Shown: positions 20,001 through 33,016, counted from the stretch's first letter. The stretch is 64,000 bases of DNA from Sciurus carolinensis (GCF_902686445.1 NW_025920106.1:2852001-2916000); one strand, 5' to 3'. A program made the numbers and translations. Notes: generated by a model not told the origin, from the sequence alone.

Positions 20001-20689
20001 ATTGAGGAACTGAACTTAGAGGAGGCACTTTTAGGGTAATGAAAGGAAAGAACTTGCTTTTTGAGCTTGGATAGGCATGTGTTCCATTTTGATTTGTTCT
20101 GCATATGAGCAATACAACCTTGGGGTATTATTATGTACCTTAATGATTGCTGTGAGGGTTAAGCTCAATAACTTATGTAGGATGCCTAAACAGGATTCCT
20201 GGAACATAAGTCTTTTCTACTCATTTACCATTTCCTTCTCCTTCTTTCCTTTCTCTTCTGTTCCCCTACCCTGTTGTAGTTTCCTGCTGGCTAACTCTGA
20301 CCCATCTTTCAACACTAAGGACCTCTGCCTGTAGGAAGTGTATAGAACTGAGGTTTAATTGTGCATTTATGTTCTTAAATGTAGTTTAGAAAGGAGTGTA
20401 ATATGAAGCCTCAAATCAATTGTCTACTGGTTAGTAAGCATCCATGAAAACGTTCTTGGATCTAGGTCTGTGCCATCAAAGAATTTACATACTGGTCTGT
20501 ATTGAAAGCAAACATGTTTAGGTGAAATGGGTGGAAAACATTTGGGTTTACCTTGAGTGTCTTTTCTAATTGCTATCATTATGACCAAATGACATTTGAG
20601 AGTAAAACATAGGTAGGGTTAAACATACAGACTCAGGGGCAAATAGAGCATGTCTGATTCTTGATTATGGTGTAGACTAGGTACATGGA

Positions 20690-20860
20690 ACTGGAAAGCT
20701 GCCTAATCTTTCTGTGCCTCAGTATGCTCAGGTGTAATATGGGGTCAATTAAGCCTACTTCCTACATTATTGTGATGATTAAATGAGTTGATGGACGTAT
20801 AACTCAGAGAAAAGGCCTGGGCCATATCAGCACCTACCGTGTAGGTGATGGTGTCCATGG
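20690..20860 (-). mobile_element. MIR-like SINE, reverse
   Basis: 'ctttctgtgcctcagtatgc' and 'tgtgatgattaaatgag' give the reverse MIR pattern. Confidence 0.55.
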
Positions 20861-21590
20861 ATCTGTAACCACTCTGACCCTCATCTCCTTATCTCTGTGG
20901 CAGGGATAATCCAACCTCTCATAAGTTACAAAGATTAAAAATGGCCACAAATTGGGTGTAGCATGGTGCCTGACATGAGCAGTTACTCTGTGTGACAGTC
21001 TCATTTTGAAGAGTTAGTCATGTTCTTGCACTATGCATTTATTAACCTACTTTGGGGATACCAAGGTGGAAATTTTTCTAAGACCCAATTTACTTTACTC
21101 ATTGGTCTCATTATATGAATCCCTAACAAGAGAGGTAGATGTCACATAAGCTGAAAACTACACTAGAAGAAATAAAATTCATAGTGGAACAAGCTGGGTG
21201 CTTACCAAATCCTCCTTGGAGAACTCACACTCCTCTCTGAGGTGGTGGCAGAGCAGATGTTGACTAAAATGTCATTTAGATAAGGGGCTGCATCCATGGC
21301 AACTAATGAGACTGGAAACAGGCTGGGGAGAGTCCACTGGCAGTGGGTCAGGTAACAAAATGATGAAAATGGCATTTTTAAGTGCTCTCCTACCAATCAT
21401 CAGCAATACTTGACATTCTAACTGCCCCAGGTGAAAGGTAACCATAGTGGACCTGTGCAGCTAATTTCTTCATAGCACTGGGATGCACCAAGTCAACATC
21501 AAGCATAACCTCACCAGTATTCTGAGAAGTGGGATGGCACAAAGTGACATTTTCCTCATCTTATGGTTTGGCAAGGTTGTTCTCAAGAAA
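20861..21590. other. Intergenic, nothing identified
   Basis: No recognisable gene or repeat. Confidence 0.4.
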
Positions 21591-21594
21591 TATT

Positions 21595-23156
21595 TAAAGT
21601 GGGCCCTCCAGTGGTGGGCCCCTCCCACAGGGCCAGCTTATCCAGCTTCTCAGAGCAGGCCCACAAGTGAGAGCCTTTCTGATCAGAACCAGCTCCAAGT
21701 TCCAGAGCCAGGGCAGCATGCTCCGGCCTGCAAGTAGCTTCTGGGACCAGGACAGGGCAGCCAGGGACTTCCCCAAGCAGCCTGGCACCCTGCGGCGGGA
21801 GGCACCTTTCAAGGCTAGCTTCTAAGAGCAGACCGCCCAGAGAGAGCGTTTCTACACAGAGCCAGCCACAAGTCCCCGAGCCAACAGAGAGCTTCGACCC
21901 GCAAGCAGCCTCTGGGATCAGGGAAGGGCAGCCAGAGACATCTCCAGGCGGCCCTGCCCCCACTGGGGGCAGGCTCTTTCTACGGGGTGATCCAAGATGG
22001 TGGACTAGAGGATGACTGCATCTCCAGTCACTCAAGAACCCAGTATTCAAGAAGGGGAGGCATTGAGAGACTCAGACTAAAATAGAGCCACGGGTGAGTC
22101 TCGCCCACCGGGTAAAGCTTGGCCTGGGTGGCAGGCCTGGATAGAGGTGGCCTATCGGAGCAGGGCAGGGCAGCTAGAGACTTCCCCAGGCAACCCTGCA
22201 CACTCCGGCGGTGGGCCCCTCCCACACGGCCAGCTTCTCCAGGTTCTTGGAGTAGGCCCCCCAGTGATAGCCTTTCTGATCAGAATTGGCTCCAAGTCCC
22301 GGAGCCAGTGTGGCGTGCTCCTGCTAGCTTCTCAGAGCAGACCACCCAGTGAGAGCCTTTCTACACAGAGTCAGCCAAAAGTCCCTGAGCCAACAGAGAG
22401 TTTGACCCACAAGCAGCCTCTGGGATAAGGGCAGGACCACCAGAGACTTCTCAAGGTGGCCCTGCCGCGTCCGGTTGCAGGCTCTTTCCACGGGGTGATA
22501 CAAGATGGCGGACTAGAGGGTGACTGCATCTCCAGTCGCTCCAGAACCCAGGACTCAAGAAGGGGAGACATTGAAGACTGGGACTAAAATAGAGCCACGG
22601 GGTGAGTCTCCCCCATGGTTTGAAGCTGGCCTGGGGGGCAGGCACGGATAGGGGCAGCTTATCAGAGCAGGTCAGGGCAAATAGAGTCTTCCCAGGTAGC
22701 CTTGCAAACTCCGGTGGTTGGCTCCTCCCACACAGCCAGCTGCATGGTGCAGGACCCCCAATGAGAGCCTTTCCGCACAGAGCCAGCATCAAGCCTTGGA
22801 ACCAGTAGGGGCTAGGGGCAGCTTTCTTTGGAAGCACTGCATTATCAAGTTCCTCTAAGACTTCAGGCTACTGAAGGCTGGGAGTTGATACACCGGAAAT
22901 CTACAGGGACACTACAAGCCAATAGAGAAAATCTGCAATATATCAGGGTCCCACTGACATCTGACCAATATGAGAAAACAAGTGAAGAAAATGTCCCAAA
23001 CAAACCTAGATACTATATCAATAAAACCCAATGACAACACAGCAGAAGAAATGTCAGAAAGGGAGTTCAGAATGTACATAATTAAAACAATCAGGGAAGC
23101 TGAAAGGGGAGATGAAAGAGCAAATGCAGGCATTGAAGGAGGAGATGAAAGAGCAA
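21595..23156 (+). mobile_element. L1 5' part: repeated 5' UTR units and start of ORF1
   Basis: GC-rich units repeat along 21595-22830. A promoter-like start, 'atccaagatggtggactaga' at about 21991 and 'atacaagatggcggactaga' at about 22497, is followed each time by the same 400-500 bp segment ending in 'caggctctttc'. Upstream (21595-21985) is a further partial unit. This is a monomer-like arrangement, as in mouse L1 promoters. The sequence then runs into ORF1 at 22991 and is cut by the assembly gap. The L1 at 49535 carries one such start. Confidence 0.82.
22991..23156 (+). pseudogene. L1 ORF1 N-terminus, interrupted by assembly gap
   Basis: ATG at 22991 (MSQTNLDTISIKPND) aligns with the ORF1 start of the L1 at 50190. 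ORF1p is the L1 RNA-binding chaperone. Only the first 55 codons are present. The last visible part is the coiled-coil start with an 11-residue repeat (about MKEQMQALKEE) that begins to recur when the Ns start. The copy may be intact in reality, because the rest is unknown. Confidence 0.75.
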
Positions 23157-23656
23157 NNNNNNNNNNNNNNNNNNNNNNNNNNNNNNNNNNNNNNNNNNNN
23201 NNNNNNNNNNNNNNNNNNNNNNNNNNNNNNNNNNNNNNNNNNNNNNNNNNNNNNNNNNNNNNNNNNNNNNNNNNNNNNNNNNNNNNNNNNNNNNNNNNNN
23301 NNNNNNNNNNNNNNNNNNNNNNNNNNNNNNNNNNNNNNNNNNNNNNNNNNNNNNNNNNNNNNNNNNNNNNNNNNNNNNNNNNNNNNNNNNNNNNNNNNNN
23401 NNNNNNNNNNNNNNNNNNNNNNNNNNNNNNNNNNNNNNNNNNNNNNNNNNNNNNNNNNNNNNNNNNNNNNNNNNNNNNNNNNNNNNNNNNNNNNNNNNNN
23501 NNNNNNNNNNNNNNNNNNNNNNNNNNNNNNNNNNNNNNNNNNNNNNNNNNNNNNNNNNNNNNNNNNNNNNNNNNNNNNNNNNNNNNNNNNNNNNNNNNNN
23601 NNNNNNNNNNNNNNNNNNNNNNNNNNNNNNNNNNNNNNNNNNNNNNNNNNNNNNNN
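23157..23656. other. Assembly gap of 500 N
   Basis: Exactly 500 Ns, which looks like a fixed-size placeholder. It falls inside the ORF1 coiled-coil repeat. Any frame drawn across it is meaningless. Confidence 0.98.
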
Positions 23657-24190
23657 CGTGCTTCCTGCTGAAGCAGACTTTTGAGAACAGTGAAAAATTA
23701 TAGATTTGAGCTCTTCCCTAAAATCCCATCTGTGGACAGTTACTGGTCTGTAGCAAACAAACCATCCATCACTTGTTCAAGAGAGCAACCATCAAACAAA
23801 GAGAAGAGAAAACACTGACTTTTTCCTGGAAGCCCATGCCACACACAACTCCCCCAAACTGTCACTTATTAGGACTCCTAAGGAAGACCTTTAAGTCGCA
23901 CCTTTGTAATTTTTACCTTCCTTCAAAAGAAATTACAAATAAAGCCAAGATCTGTCATTGAAGTTATTTTATAAAGCCAAAATAAATAGGTTAATTGATT
24001 TTAAAAAATAGGACACAGGAAAATAGAGAGGAGATCAGTGGAGTGAAGAAAAGAACTAGCCAGAGGAAGGGAGGAAGGGTGGAAAAGAGCAAGGACTGGG
24101 AAAAGAACATTCTATGCATGTGTGGTTATGTCAAAATGAATCCCAGCATTATGTACAACTAAAATGCACTAATAAAAAATTTTAAAAAAT
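23657..24190 (+). mobile_element. Post-gap sequence ending in an old L1-like 3' tail (tentative)
   Basis: 24000-24190 has the features of an L1 3' end ('gtacaactaaaatgcactaat' then A-rich), but it differs from the tails at 38600 and 55310. 23657-24000 is not recognised and need not belong to the L1 that enters the gap. Confidence 0.4.
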
Positions 24191-25370
24191 AGATGACAAC
24201 ATTTTCAGAATAGCATACCATCTTCTTTGTAGTAAACACAGCTAACCAGAACCTGCATTTTCATAAACAAAAATCCTCTTTGACCCTTAGTTAGTTCTCA
24301 TTATCCATCCTAGCTCAGGAAGGAGAAATATTCTCACTTTCCTTCAGGAATTTGTGTGTGGATCTTTAGCTCCACTAGCTGGTAGTAATTTGAATACAAA
24401 TAAAAGTTAAGATGTGATGGGGAGAAATGTGGCTAAGGATAGAGGGATATCCAGAATACTGTGGTCCCAAAACTAGATCCCTCTTTCAAAATATTGGATT
24501 CACATGTTTCAGAGAGACTGTGTTCAAGCACTATTGAAGCACTCCATGATTGGTGCTGTCATTAGCTTAAGCTTCATTTGAAATTTATATGCCCCATTCC
24601 TAATCCCTAGTGAGTCCAATGAAAGGATGAACACCCTCCAGTGCTAGGGAAATGGGCACCTTCCCAACTACAGAAAGTCTCAATATGTCCATGACCTTGA
24701 CTTTCCTTTCTGCTCTTTGTCAACAGTTACCATGGAGTCTTAGGGGCTTCCAAGTCTTTGAAAGCCTTGAGGTCCTTCTGCATACAACACCATATTTGTC
24801 TTTTGACATCACATCTATAGGACAACTCCTGGCAGCCAGGCTCCATTCTGAGCCCTCTAGTGGCAGCTGAGAGGAAAGAAGAGAACATTCCTTGATTTAA
24901 CAGGTTCTCTGTTCTAGGTCCGAAACTTTTCAAGTATTGCCTCTGTGGGCACAGTGTAATTAATACAGAGTACCAGGAAGGGTTTCATTTATTCATGTCC
25001 CCAGTGATTTTTCCCACATAAACAGGGGTTATTGTCATAGTGGTTGGTCCCACAATAGTGAATCTTCTCCTTGGAGGTTGCCAAGGTTTAATACCCATGC
25101 TTGCCTTGAAGACAGCAACCATGCCACTAACCTGACTTTCTCCCAATTGTTACCTAGGACCAAGAATACAGTAAGAATGTTTGAAAGTTTGATGTATGAA
25201 TGAATGAATGAATATGTGAGTGATATTTGCAATAAGTGAGAGACTACTTTAATGTCATTATGAAGGGTAGAGTTTGGAGAAAAATACACATACAAAGACA
25301 ATACCATGTGGACACATAGATGACTGCCTGTAGCTAGTAAGAAAGAACTAGTACAGATCCTTCCCTATGG
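24191..25370. other. Intergenic, nothing identified
   Basis: Includes a short (TGAA)n run at 25195-25212. No gene recognised. Confidence 0.45.
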
Positions 25371-25371
25371 C

Positions 25372-25510
25372 CTTCAGAAGAAGAACCAACCCTGTCATCA
25401 TGTTGATTTTGGACTTACAGCCTCCAGAATGGTGAGATAATCAAGTTCCTTTGTTTAAGATACCCAGTAAGTGATACTGCATTATGGCAGCACTAGAAAA
25501 GTAATAGATG
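25372..25510 (+). repeat. MaLR-like LTR 3' fragment (tentative)
   Basis: 'ggacttacagcctccagaatggtgaga' and 'gcattatggcagcac' match the 3' part of the element at 43130-43525. Confidence 0.5.
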
Positions 25511-25679
25511 CCCCCAACTTCTCTTTGGACCATGTCTACAGGAGTCATTGATGTACATTTATTATTATTGTTACTTTTTAATAGTTCTTTTTGGTAATAC
25601 ATGACAATAGAATTCATTTTGGCATAATTAGAAAAGCGTGCAATACAATTTTTTAATTCAATGCCCAGTACTTCTTAAC

Positions 25680-25830
25680 TAAGAGGTAATGCAATAGATG
25701 AGGGCAGGACTAAGAATCAAACTCCCTGGAGCCCAAGTCTGCCTCACCATTTGCTAGGTATGTAACTAAATTTCTTACTCCCTCTGTCCTCAGTTTTAGC
25801 ATTTCTAAGTGGAGACTACCAGAATAATAG
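25680..25830 (-). mobile_element. MIR-like SINE, reverse
   Basis: 'caagtctgcctcaccatttgctagg' and 'actccctctgtcctcagtttt' give the MIR pattern. Confidence 0.55.
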
Positions 25831-26149
25831 CCCTCCAAATCCACAGGCTCTGCACCGTGAGGGGTCAACCAACTCCAGATGAAAAATATTTGGAAAAAAT
25901 AAATTGCATCTGTGTTGAACATATAGAAATTTTTTCTCATCATTTTCCCTAAACTACACAGAATAGCAATAACTTACATAGCACATACACTGTACTAGGT
26001 ATCATAAGTTACCTAGAAATGATATAAAGTATATGGGAGTATTGTACAGGTTATATGAAAAAATACCTTTCCATTTTATGTAAAGGACTTGAGCATCTGC
26101 AGATTTTGGTAAGTAGGAGGGGATACAAATGCCAAGAGACAGATATACC

Positions 26150-26530
26150 TCAAAGCCTTATTGTAAGAATTACATGAGATAATTCAGCATAGCATATGGC
26201 ACAAAGAAAGAGATCAGTCAATGTTAATTGTTTCTTTTGGTGGTAGTTACAGTCAATGGTGACAGTAATTATTGTATAGACATTGTGGTATGTATTAGAA
26301 GGAGAACAAGCAGACCCAGATTCAAACTCCAGTTCCATTTCTTACAAGCTTTGTGACGTTGGGAAATTCACTTTACCTCCCCACACCTCAGATAATTGAA
26401 GATAATCTATAAATTGGAGGTAATTATATACCTGTCATAGAGTGTCCATGTAGGTTAAAAGCAAAAAATAATTTAAAGTATTTAACAGTGTCCCTTCTCA
26501 AAGTGAGGTCTTAATAAATAACCACTTTTA
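26150..26530 (-). mobile_element. MIR-like SINE(s), reverse
   Basis: 'cagattcaaactccagttcc' with 'tttgtgacgttgggaaattcac' and 'cacacctcagataattgaag' resembles MIR; 26150-26230 may be a second fragment. Confidence 0.55.
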
Positions 26531-28714
26531 AATATAGATGCACTGAATCCTCACCTCAATCCTGCTTGGTCTTTTCAACTACACCTTTTCTTGAAGCCTC
26601 AGAAAGACACACATTGCAAGGCAAAAAAAACTGAACATGGTTTAGCAATAGCAATTCTTTATCAATTAAACATACTATGGGCAGTTCCACTCAAATACAT
26701 TAGTGGCCCATTCTAGAAAGTAGACTTATCGCAAGAGGGCACTTCATTACTAAGCACACATGTTCTAAAGCCAAAATGAGCCACAGGCTTCTCACAGGCA
26801 CATTGAACAGCATTTCAAAGTCACTTCTTGGAATAGGAAATTGTCCCTCAGCAGTCACACAGTCACATGGCTGACGTTTCCTTTCATTTAACACAAAACC
26901 CCTTAAGTCTTCTAAGTGAGATTATTTTGCATTCAAAGAGTGTGCTGAAGGTAGAAACCAGTGACTTCTGAGTGCCTGGAGCTCAGGAAAGAACTGTCTC
27001 TCTTCCACATGATTCATAAAACACCCCTGTTTTTTAAACATATACATAAAGGAATTAAAGAGACTTTATAAAGAATTTAAAAAAAATTCCACCTTCTAGA
27101 CCTTTTGAAAAACTTGAAATCACAAATATCTCACAGATGACGGTGCACACCTGTGTGGTCCTTCCACATCAATAGAAAGACTAGCCCTCAAGCAAGTCTG
27201 GGAAGATGTATAATAAAGGACAGTTTACTATTATTTTCATAAGAATAGTTACCCTTATGTCTAAAAATCATGTTTTGAGTAGTAACTAACTATTCCTATG
27301 AGTTATCCTTAAAAACAATGATTATAAATGTTCACTTCAAAATTTAGGAAGATCAATTCTCTTTTTCCCTGATGGGAGAAGGAAATGAAGTTCAATGCCC
27401 ACTTTACTTGATGTTGTATACACAGCCTCCTGCTGCCACTCTGTTCTTCTCCCCCCACCCAAGTTCCTCAGCACTTGATTATCACCCTAGGGACTCCTCA
27501 GTTTTTAAGCATTTGATTTACAAGGAGTATTGGGAGAGACACTCTAGCAGCAAAACATTTTCCTCAGGAACCCATACCTGAAGAGATAATAGGGGAAACA
27601 AAGAAAGCTATTTCTTAATGTCAAGATGACAGAAAGTAGGCATGGGACTGGGAACAAGTCCTAGCATGAAGTAGACTCTCAGAGCTCCACAGCCAGCCAG
27701 AGGACTGGTTGTCTGGGAGAGGGCATGGCATCTGGGACATCTTTCTTTCTACCATTCTAATTAGCCTCCAACTCCCTTAACTCTTCATAGAAATTGAATA
27801 GCAGGAATTTCATCCTATGGAAGTTATCTAGTGAAATTCAAAAAGTTATCCTAAAAGAAATGAACCTCCAGCTTCCCTGGACCATTAATATGTTCAGTAG
27901 CTCTTAAATCTTCCAACTCCAGAAATACACTAGAGTGCAGAGGTGGGAGAGAATACTTTTCTTTTCATATTCCAGATATACCCCTTTTGGGATCTCTTGA
28001 AGATGCATATTCTTTCTTTCCATCTTGACCAAGAATTTTATATTTAATCAGGTCTCCAACATGGCTGAATAGGAATGATGGACTTCATATTTAATAAAAG
28101 TGGAAAACTGGGGTAGACTCTGAAGAGTCTTCTAAAATAAACATTTCAGATTTCCAAGTCAATAGGTTCAATCATTTTTTTGTCAACACAGTCTTTTCCA
28201 TCTTTTCAGTTTTATTTTCTTGTTTTTTCTATGATTTTTTTAAAATGTGACCCAAGACAAACCTCAAATAAAATTTGTCCATCACTTGGAATTCCCATCC
28301 CCCTTTTCCTTCTTACTTACACAAATTGGATTTCCTACTCAGAGTCTATGCCCAAGGACCTGTCATGTTTACAGCACAATGTTCAGTCATCCACTTAGAA
28401 AATTGTTCCTGGCACATAAGAGCACAGAAGATACAAAATGAAAAAGAAACTCTTCCTATGTTGGGTAAATTGACAGTTTAGCTGGATTCTGCATTCACAG
28501 GCAGAGATTGCACTGCAAGTAAAACAGAGAGATACCCGAATCTGCCCAAGGGATCACAGCATTCTTCCTAGAATAAAGAGAGAGATCCTGGGGTATGTGG
28601 CTTATGGATCCTCAAAATATCAGAGAGAACCTATCATGTGCTGGGGACTATTTTAAAGTTATGACAGACTATGTGGCTCTTTTCTCATGGGGTTTACATA
28701 TCTGGCATAACAAC
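26531..28714. other. Intergenic, nothing identified
   Basis: Overlapping short frames at 28180-28481 have no domain or conserved pattern. Confidence 0.45.
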
Positions 28715-28718
28715 ACAG

Positions 28719-28820
28719 TTTTTTTTTTTTTTTTTGTGGTGCTGGGGAATGAACCCAGGTCCTTGTCCATGCCAGGCAAGCGGCAAGCACTCTACCAGCT
28801 GAGCTACATTCCCAGTTCCA
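28719..28820 (-). mobile_element. ID-type (tRNA-derived) SINE, reverse
   Basis: A poly(T) tract (28720-28735) followed by 'ggtgctggggaatgaaccca' and 'ctctaccagctgagctac', the complement of tRNA-like A and B boxes. Confidence 0.85.
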
Positions 28821-28829
28821 ACAATAGAG

Positions 28830-30264
28830 ATTTTTAAAAAATTAATTTAAAAAACAGATAATGAATGGAAAATGTTATGTTGAAATTTAGGGGTTGATCT
28901 GATACATTTTAGGTTAGGTGATGGAGAAAATCCTCTCTAAAACAGGTGGCATGAAGCTGTGACTTGGAAAATAAGATGGAGGCAAGTCAGCCGAGGTTCA
29001 GGGGCAGAGATGTCCAAGCAGAGGTCACAGGAGGTGTAATGCTTCAAGGGGGAAAAGCACAGCCTATTCTTGACCAGCAAGAGGGTTCATTGAGTTGATG
29101 TTGGAGGAGTGAAAGAGGCTAAAGAAGGAGTGGTGACACCCCTTGCAGATACTTGGACAGAGGTCAAGGTAAGGGGTCTAAATTTTCTTTTAAATGTCAA
29201 CTGATTTTATCAGATGGTGACTGACAGCAACACTGTTTGCTTTTGAAGAAATGGTTGCAGGAAGAAAAGAGCTTGGCCATCTCTCTAGTGGCCCATGGCA
29301 GTGTTCTGGTGCTTTGTGTTAACAGCCACACTCCTGATGGCATTCTGATTCTCCTGTGTCCCTCTGCCTCTAACTGAGCTTTGAGTCAAAAGAAAATAAA
29401 AAAAAAGAAAACTCAACTTATTCAACTTCCTTGAATTTCACCAAATGCCTGTTTATTGAATGTGGCCCATGACAAAGGGATTTGTAAAGTTTTGGTCCCT
29501 TGAACAATTCTCTCAAAATCTTTTGCCATTTCTCCAGAAGCCTCCCTTCATCCCCTCATGTACCTAGCATCACTGGTTCTTCTGGAAAACACCAAGCTAA
29601 CAAAAACTCCATATTCTCTGCATAAATTCCAAAGCATCTGAAACATCACTCCATTCCATGATTCTCAGCCAGACTGAGGGCTACATGGAGAATTTTGCCT
29701 CTTGCTGTCCCCATCCTCCATCCAAGATTTAAGAATTACACCTAGTTTCCCATTTGTTGGCCATTTATTGATGTTGTTTCACTGACTAATCTTAGCCTCA
29801 GTGACATTAGAATGAGGTATTTCAACTTTCATATTGAGTCAATACTTCAAAGAAACAAAAGCCAATAATTAAAATGCTTCTGACCACGAGGTCATTGAGT
29901 AAGACATAGTATGCCCTCAAGAGCTATGAGGAAGAATAAGAACTGCAAAGAATATGTAGTAAAGCCCAGGCAACAGTTGCTCTCAATGAAGGGAATAATA
30001 GTCTTCATTCAAAAGAATGTTTAAGAATTTTCCTTATTTTAGTATACAGATATGCTTGCAAAGCACAACCTATAAATGCCTCAATAAGTGCCTGTCTTTA
30101 ATTATAACACTTTTTCATACTAGAAAGAATATACATGCCTATTATGGAAGAATTTTATTTTTTTATTCAGAAACATAAGAATGAAATCAAAACACCCAGT
30201 TTCTAATACCCTAAAATAAAAAACTGGGAGCATCTTGAAAGATAACTTAATAGAAGATATAGAT

Positions 30265-30295
<31 letters not shown>

Positions 30296-31660
30296 TCATG
30301 CCTATATGAGGTTATATTGTTAACAAAATGGGAGCACACTTCTTATGGTACCTTGTAACCTTATAGATTTTTTTTTGTGCCAATAAATATTTTGCTACCA
30401 AATGTTCTAATATTAAATTTGCTATTTCTATGTGGAAAACATCTGTTGTTTTGTGCTTATTTTCTCCACTTCTCATGACACCCCTACTCTTGGACCCAAG
30501 ATGGGCACTTTCAAAAATATACTTTTCTCTTACTTTTTTTCCCAAATCCCTAAGGACAATGCAGAGTCCCCATAAACACCTGCATCCTCCATTGGCCTCT
30601 ATCTATCTGTGCATCATTGAACAAGATTCTTTCCTTCACTGGGTCTCAGGTTCTATTCTAGAGCTGTATGTAAATGACATTTAGAGCACTTACCTCATTG
30701 TTTCTTACTAATACTGTAGATAAATGAGACTAGGAGTGTATCATCCAATCACAAAAGGCAGTTGTTTCATCCAGTCCAATAGGCATGCATACTTATCAAT
30801 TGACAGATACACATTAATTAAAAAATTCTGAACTAAAACACTGTAAGCTGAACTGCTGAAAATGATTCAGATCATCTCCAGATGTAAAAAGAAAAAAAAA
30901 AAAAAGAAAGAGGAAGAGTAGGGGAGGAAGTTCTGGAGCCCACTCCTGTTACTGCTGATGACAAGCAGTCAGCCAAGTTATCCCTGCCTCACAACTTCAG
31001 GACTAAGTGGACCATGAAGAAGGACAGCCAGAAGAATAGGCATAACAGTAGGCTGTCATTGAAATTCCTGAAGACTCACCGGTTTTACATCTGGACAAAT
31101 GACCTCATTATGATTTCACTCAGAGCAGAATAGAAGATGCCTCAAGTGTTAAACTGAAACACTTTAAAAGTGTCCTTTGCTGTCTGCTTGTCATTATCAT
31201 CTGAGACCAGAAGAGTTCAGGGAAGGAATGGGACAGGACTTCCTGACATAAGAGAATATTCCCAGATTTTTACAAAAGAGCCAAAAGAGGAGAAGAGAAC
31301 AGCCAAAATGAAAGAATAATAAGGGACCAGTTAAAGAAATGGTTACCTTTATACAATGGGCTACTAAGCAACCTTCAAATAATGATTTTGCTGTATGATT
31401 ATAAATTTCATCAGTTGTTCAGAATCCAAGTTTAATGTGGAAATAATAAACAATAAATCAGCATATATAGTGTTATTGCATTTTTAAAGAAAAATTCATA
31501 TGTATATGTATCTGCTTGGCAAGATTAAAGTCTCAATAATGGAATATTAACAACTCTTAGTACATACATTTCCAAATTTTTATTTAAGTGTCAATTAAAT
31601 TATTAAAATTTTTAAAGTGCAGCCATGTTCTCTGGAATTTCCTTCTTCCAGCAGCTGTTC
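28830..31660. other. Intergenic, no gene recognised
   Basis: Contains a (GA)n-(GACA)n run at 30266-30294 and A-rich runs at 30893-30908. No coding or SINE signal seen. Confidence 0.45.
30266..30294. repeat. (GA)n/(GACA)n microsatellite
   Basis: 'gagagagagagagagagaga' followed by three GACA units. Confidence 0.85.
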
Positions 31661-31667
31661 CTAAGGA

Positions 31668-31712
31668 TTTTTCTTTTTTTCTTTTTCTTTTCTTTTTTTT
31701 TTTTTTTTTTTT
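31668..31712. repeat. T-rich polypyrimidine tract
   Basis: Runs of T with scattered C. It is low complexity and the plus and minus frames over it are artefacts. Confidence 0.85.
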
Positions 31713-31812
31713 GCTATTCACCTGAGGCTGGTATACCTTCCCAGTCTCCCTTATTTCTACACTTTCCAAGTGTGCCTTTTTGCATTCCTGCTTTTAATTT
31801 ATTTTTCACTTT

Positions 31813-32055
31813 TCTCTGCACATCTTGGCATAATGATACTTCAAAGAAAAAAAAAACACCTTGACCATGCCCTTTTCCTTGGTATTCCTCCTTTGATCCA
31901 CCTTCTGTCACACTGATTTTTAATTAACATTTGGAATGAAAGGTGTCGCAGAAACACCAGTGTCACAAAAAAAGGGGAAAAATCCCACCAAATTCAGAAT
32001 CTCTTCTTTGCAGCACTGGGTAATTTTCATCCCTGAACTTCTGCCCAAGCCACTT
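31813..32055 (+). repeat. Local direct duplication, left copy
   Basis: Shares order and text with 33495-33727: 'ataatgatac', 'catgcccttt', 'cctcctttgatccacct', 'aattaac', 'atgaaagg', 'accagtgt' and 'attttcatccctg'. The copies are diverged by many substitutions and indels. Confidence 0.7.
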
Positions 32056-32169
32056 GTCTTTCTCCAAGCCTCTGAGTTGGAAGAGGTTTTGGATTTCATG
32101 CATTATGATCTGTAATTCTACATCAGGGAAGATGTACAGAAGCAGCAGAAAATCTCAAGTCAACTACTT

Positions 32170-32315
32170 AAATCAGGGGTCAGCAAACTGCCACCCAGGG
32201 GTCAAATCCTGATCACTACCTGTTTTTATAAATAGTTTTATTGCAACATAGCTACACTCATGTGCATACATGGTATCTGTGGCTGTTGTCACACTTCAGT
32301 AACAGTGTTATCCTC
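32170..32315. mobile_element. Old DNA-transposon fossil, hAT-like (tentative)
   Basis: 'ggggtcagcaaactgccacc' followed by 'aaatagttttattgcaacat' is a familiar mammalian MER-type fragment. The family name is not certain. Confidence 0.45.
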
Positions 32316-33014
32316 AAAGTCTGAAGTATTTACTATGTGAATGCTTTACAGAAAAACTTGTTCACCCTTACCAAAAAATGTTAGCTCACAAAGCCAGAAA
32401 CCCATTAATGGGCATTCTCCTGTATTATTCGATGTCATCAAGGGCTGGTTCTTATCAAATATCTTCTGTGTCATCAGCTTTATGCCCAACCTAGTATCCC
32501 TCATTGTTGCAAGAGAGTTATCGTAGTTCCTGATATCCTGTTCGCACCAAGGCAATGTCTAAGAAGAGACCATTCTTCCTGACATGCCTCTTCACTAAAC
32601 TGCAGAAATCTTTCCCTTAGGAGAAAAGCATATTTCCTCTCAAAGTTCACTTGTCATGATTCCATCAGCTGCCATCACATGAGCATGCCCAGTCTAGTCA
32701 CCCTCAGTAGAGGGATATTTATTATTGCTTACATTAATCCAGTTCATGAAAAAGCTAGGGCTCTCATAAATGCAATACCTCTTAGAAACTGGATTTAGTT
32801 TTGTGTAATATACCACTCAAATAATAGTCATCTACACACAAAGTGGTGACTTTTTAATGTTACAAGGAGTCCAGAAAAGATTCAGGATCAGCACAAAAAT
32901 GTAAAGATACAATAGCCAAGAGAATTGTCTGCAATTTTCTTGACCTTTTCCTGATCCTCTGTTATAAAACATTTTCTGTCCTTCCAGTCATCATGTCATG
33001 CAGGAGGAAAAAAT

Positions 33015-33015
<1 letters not shown>
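32316..33015. other. Intergenic, nothing identified
   Basis: No gene or repeat recognised. Confidence 0.4.

Positions 33016-33016
<1 letters not shown>

Noticed and set aside
21583..22837. Minus- and plus-strand frames of 65-155 codons
   Set aside because: They are GC-rich readings of the L1 5' UTR units, without domain similarity or codon structure.
22970..23684. Long plus-strand frames across the N gap
   Set aside because: Ns are not sequence; only the part before 23157 (L1 ORF1 start) is real.
28740..28820. tRNA gene
   Set aside because: The A and B box-like sequence belongs to a SINE with a poly(T) tail; it lacks a complete cloverleaf. The same holds for the other ID elements.
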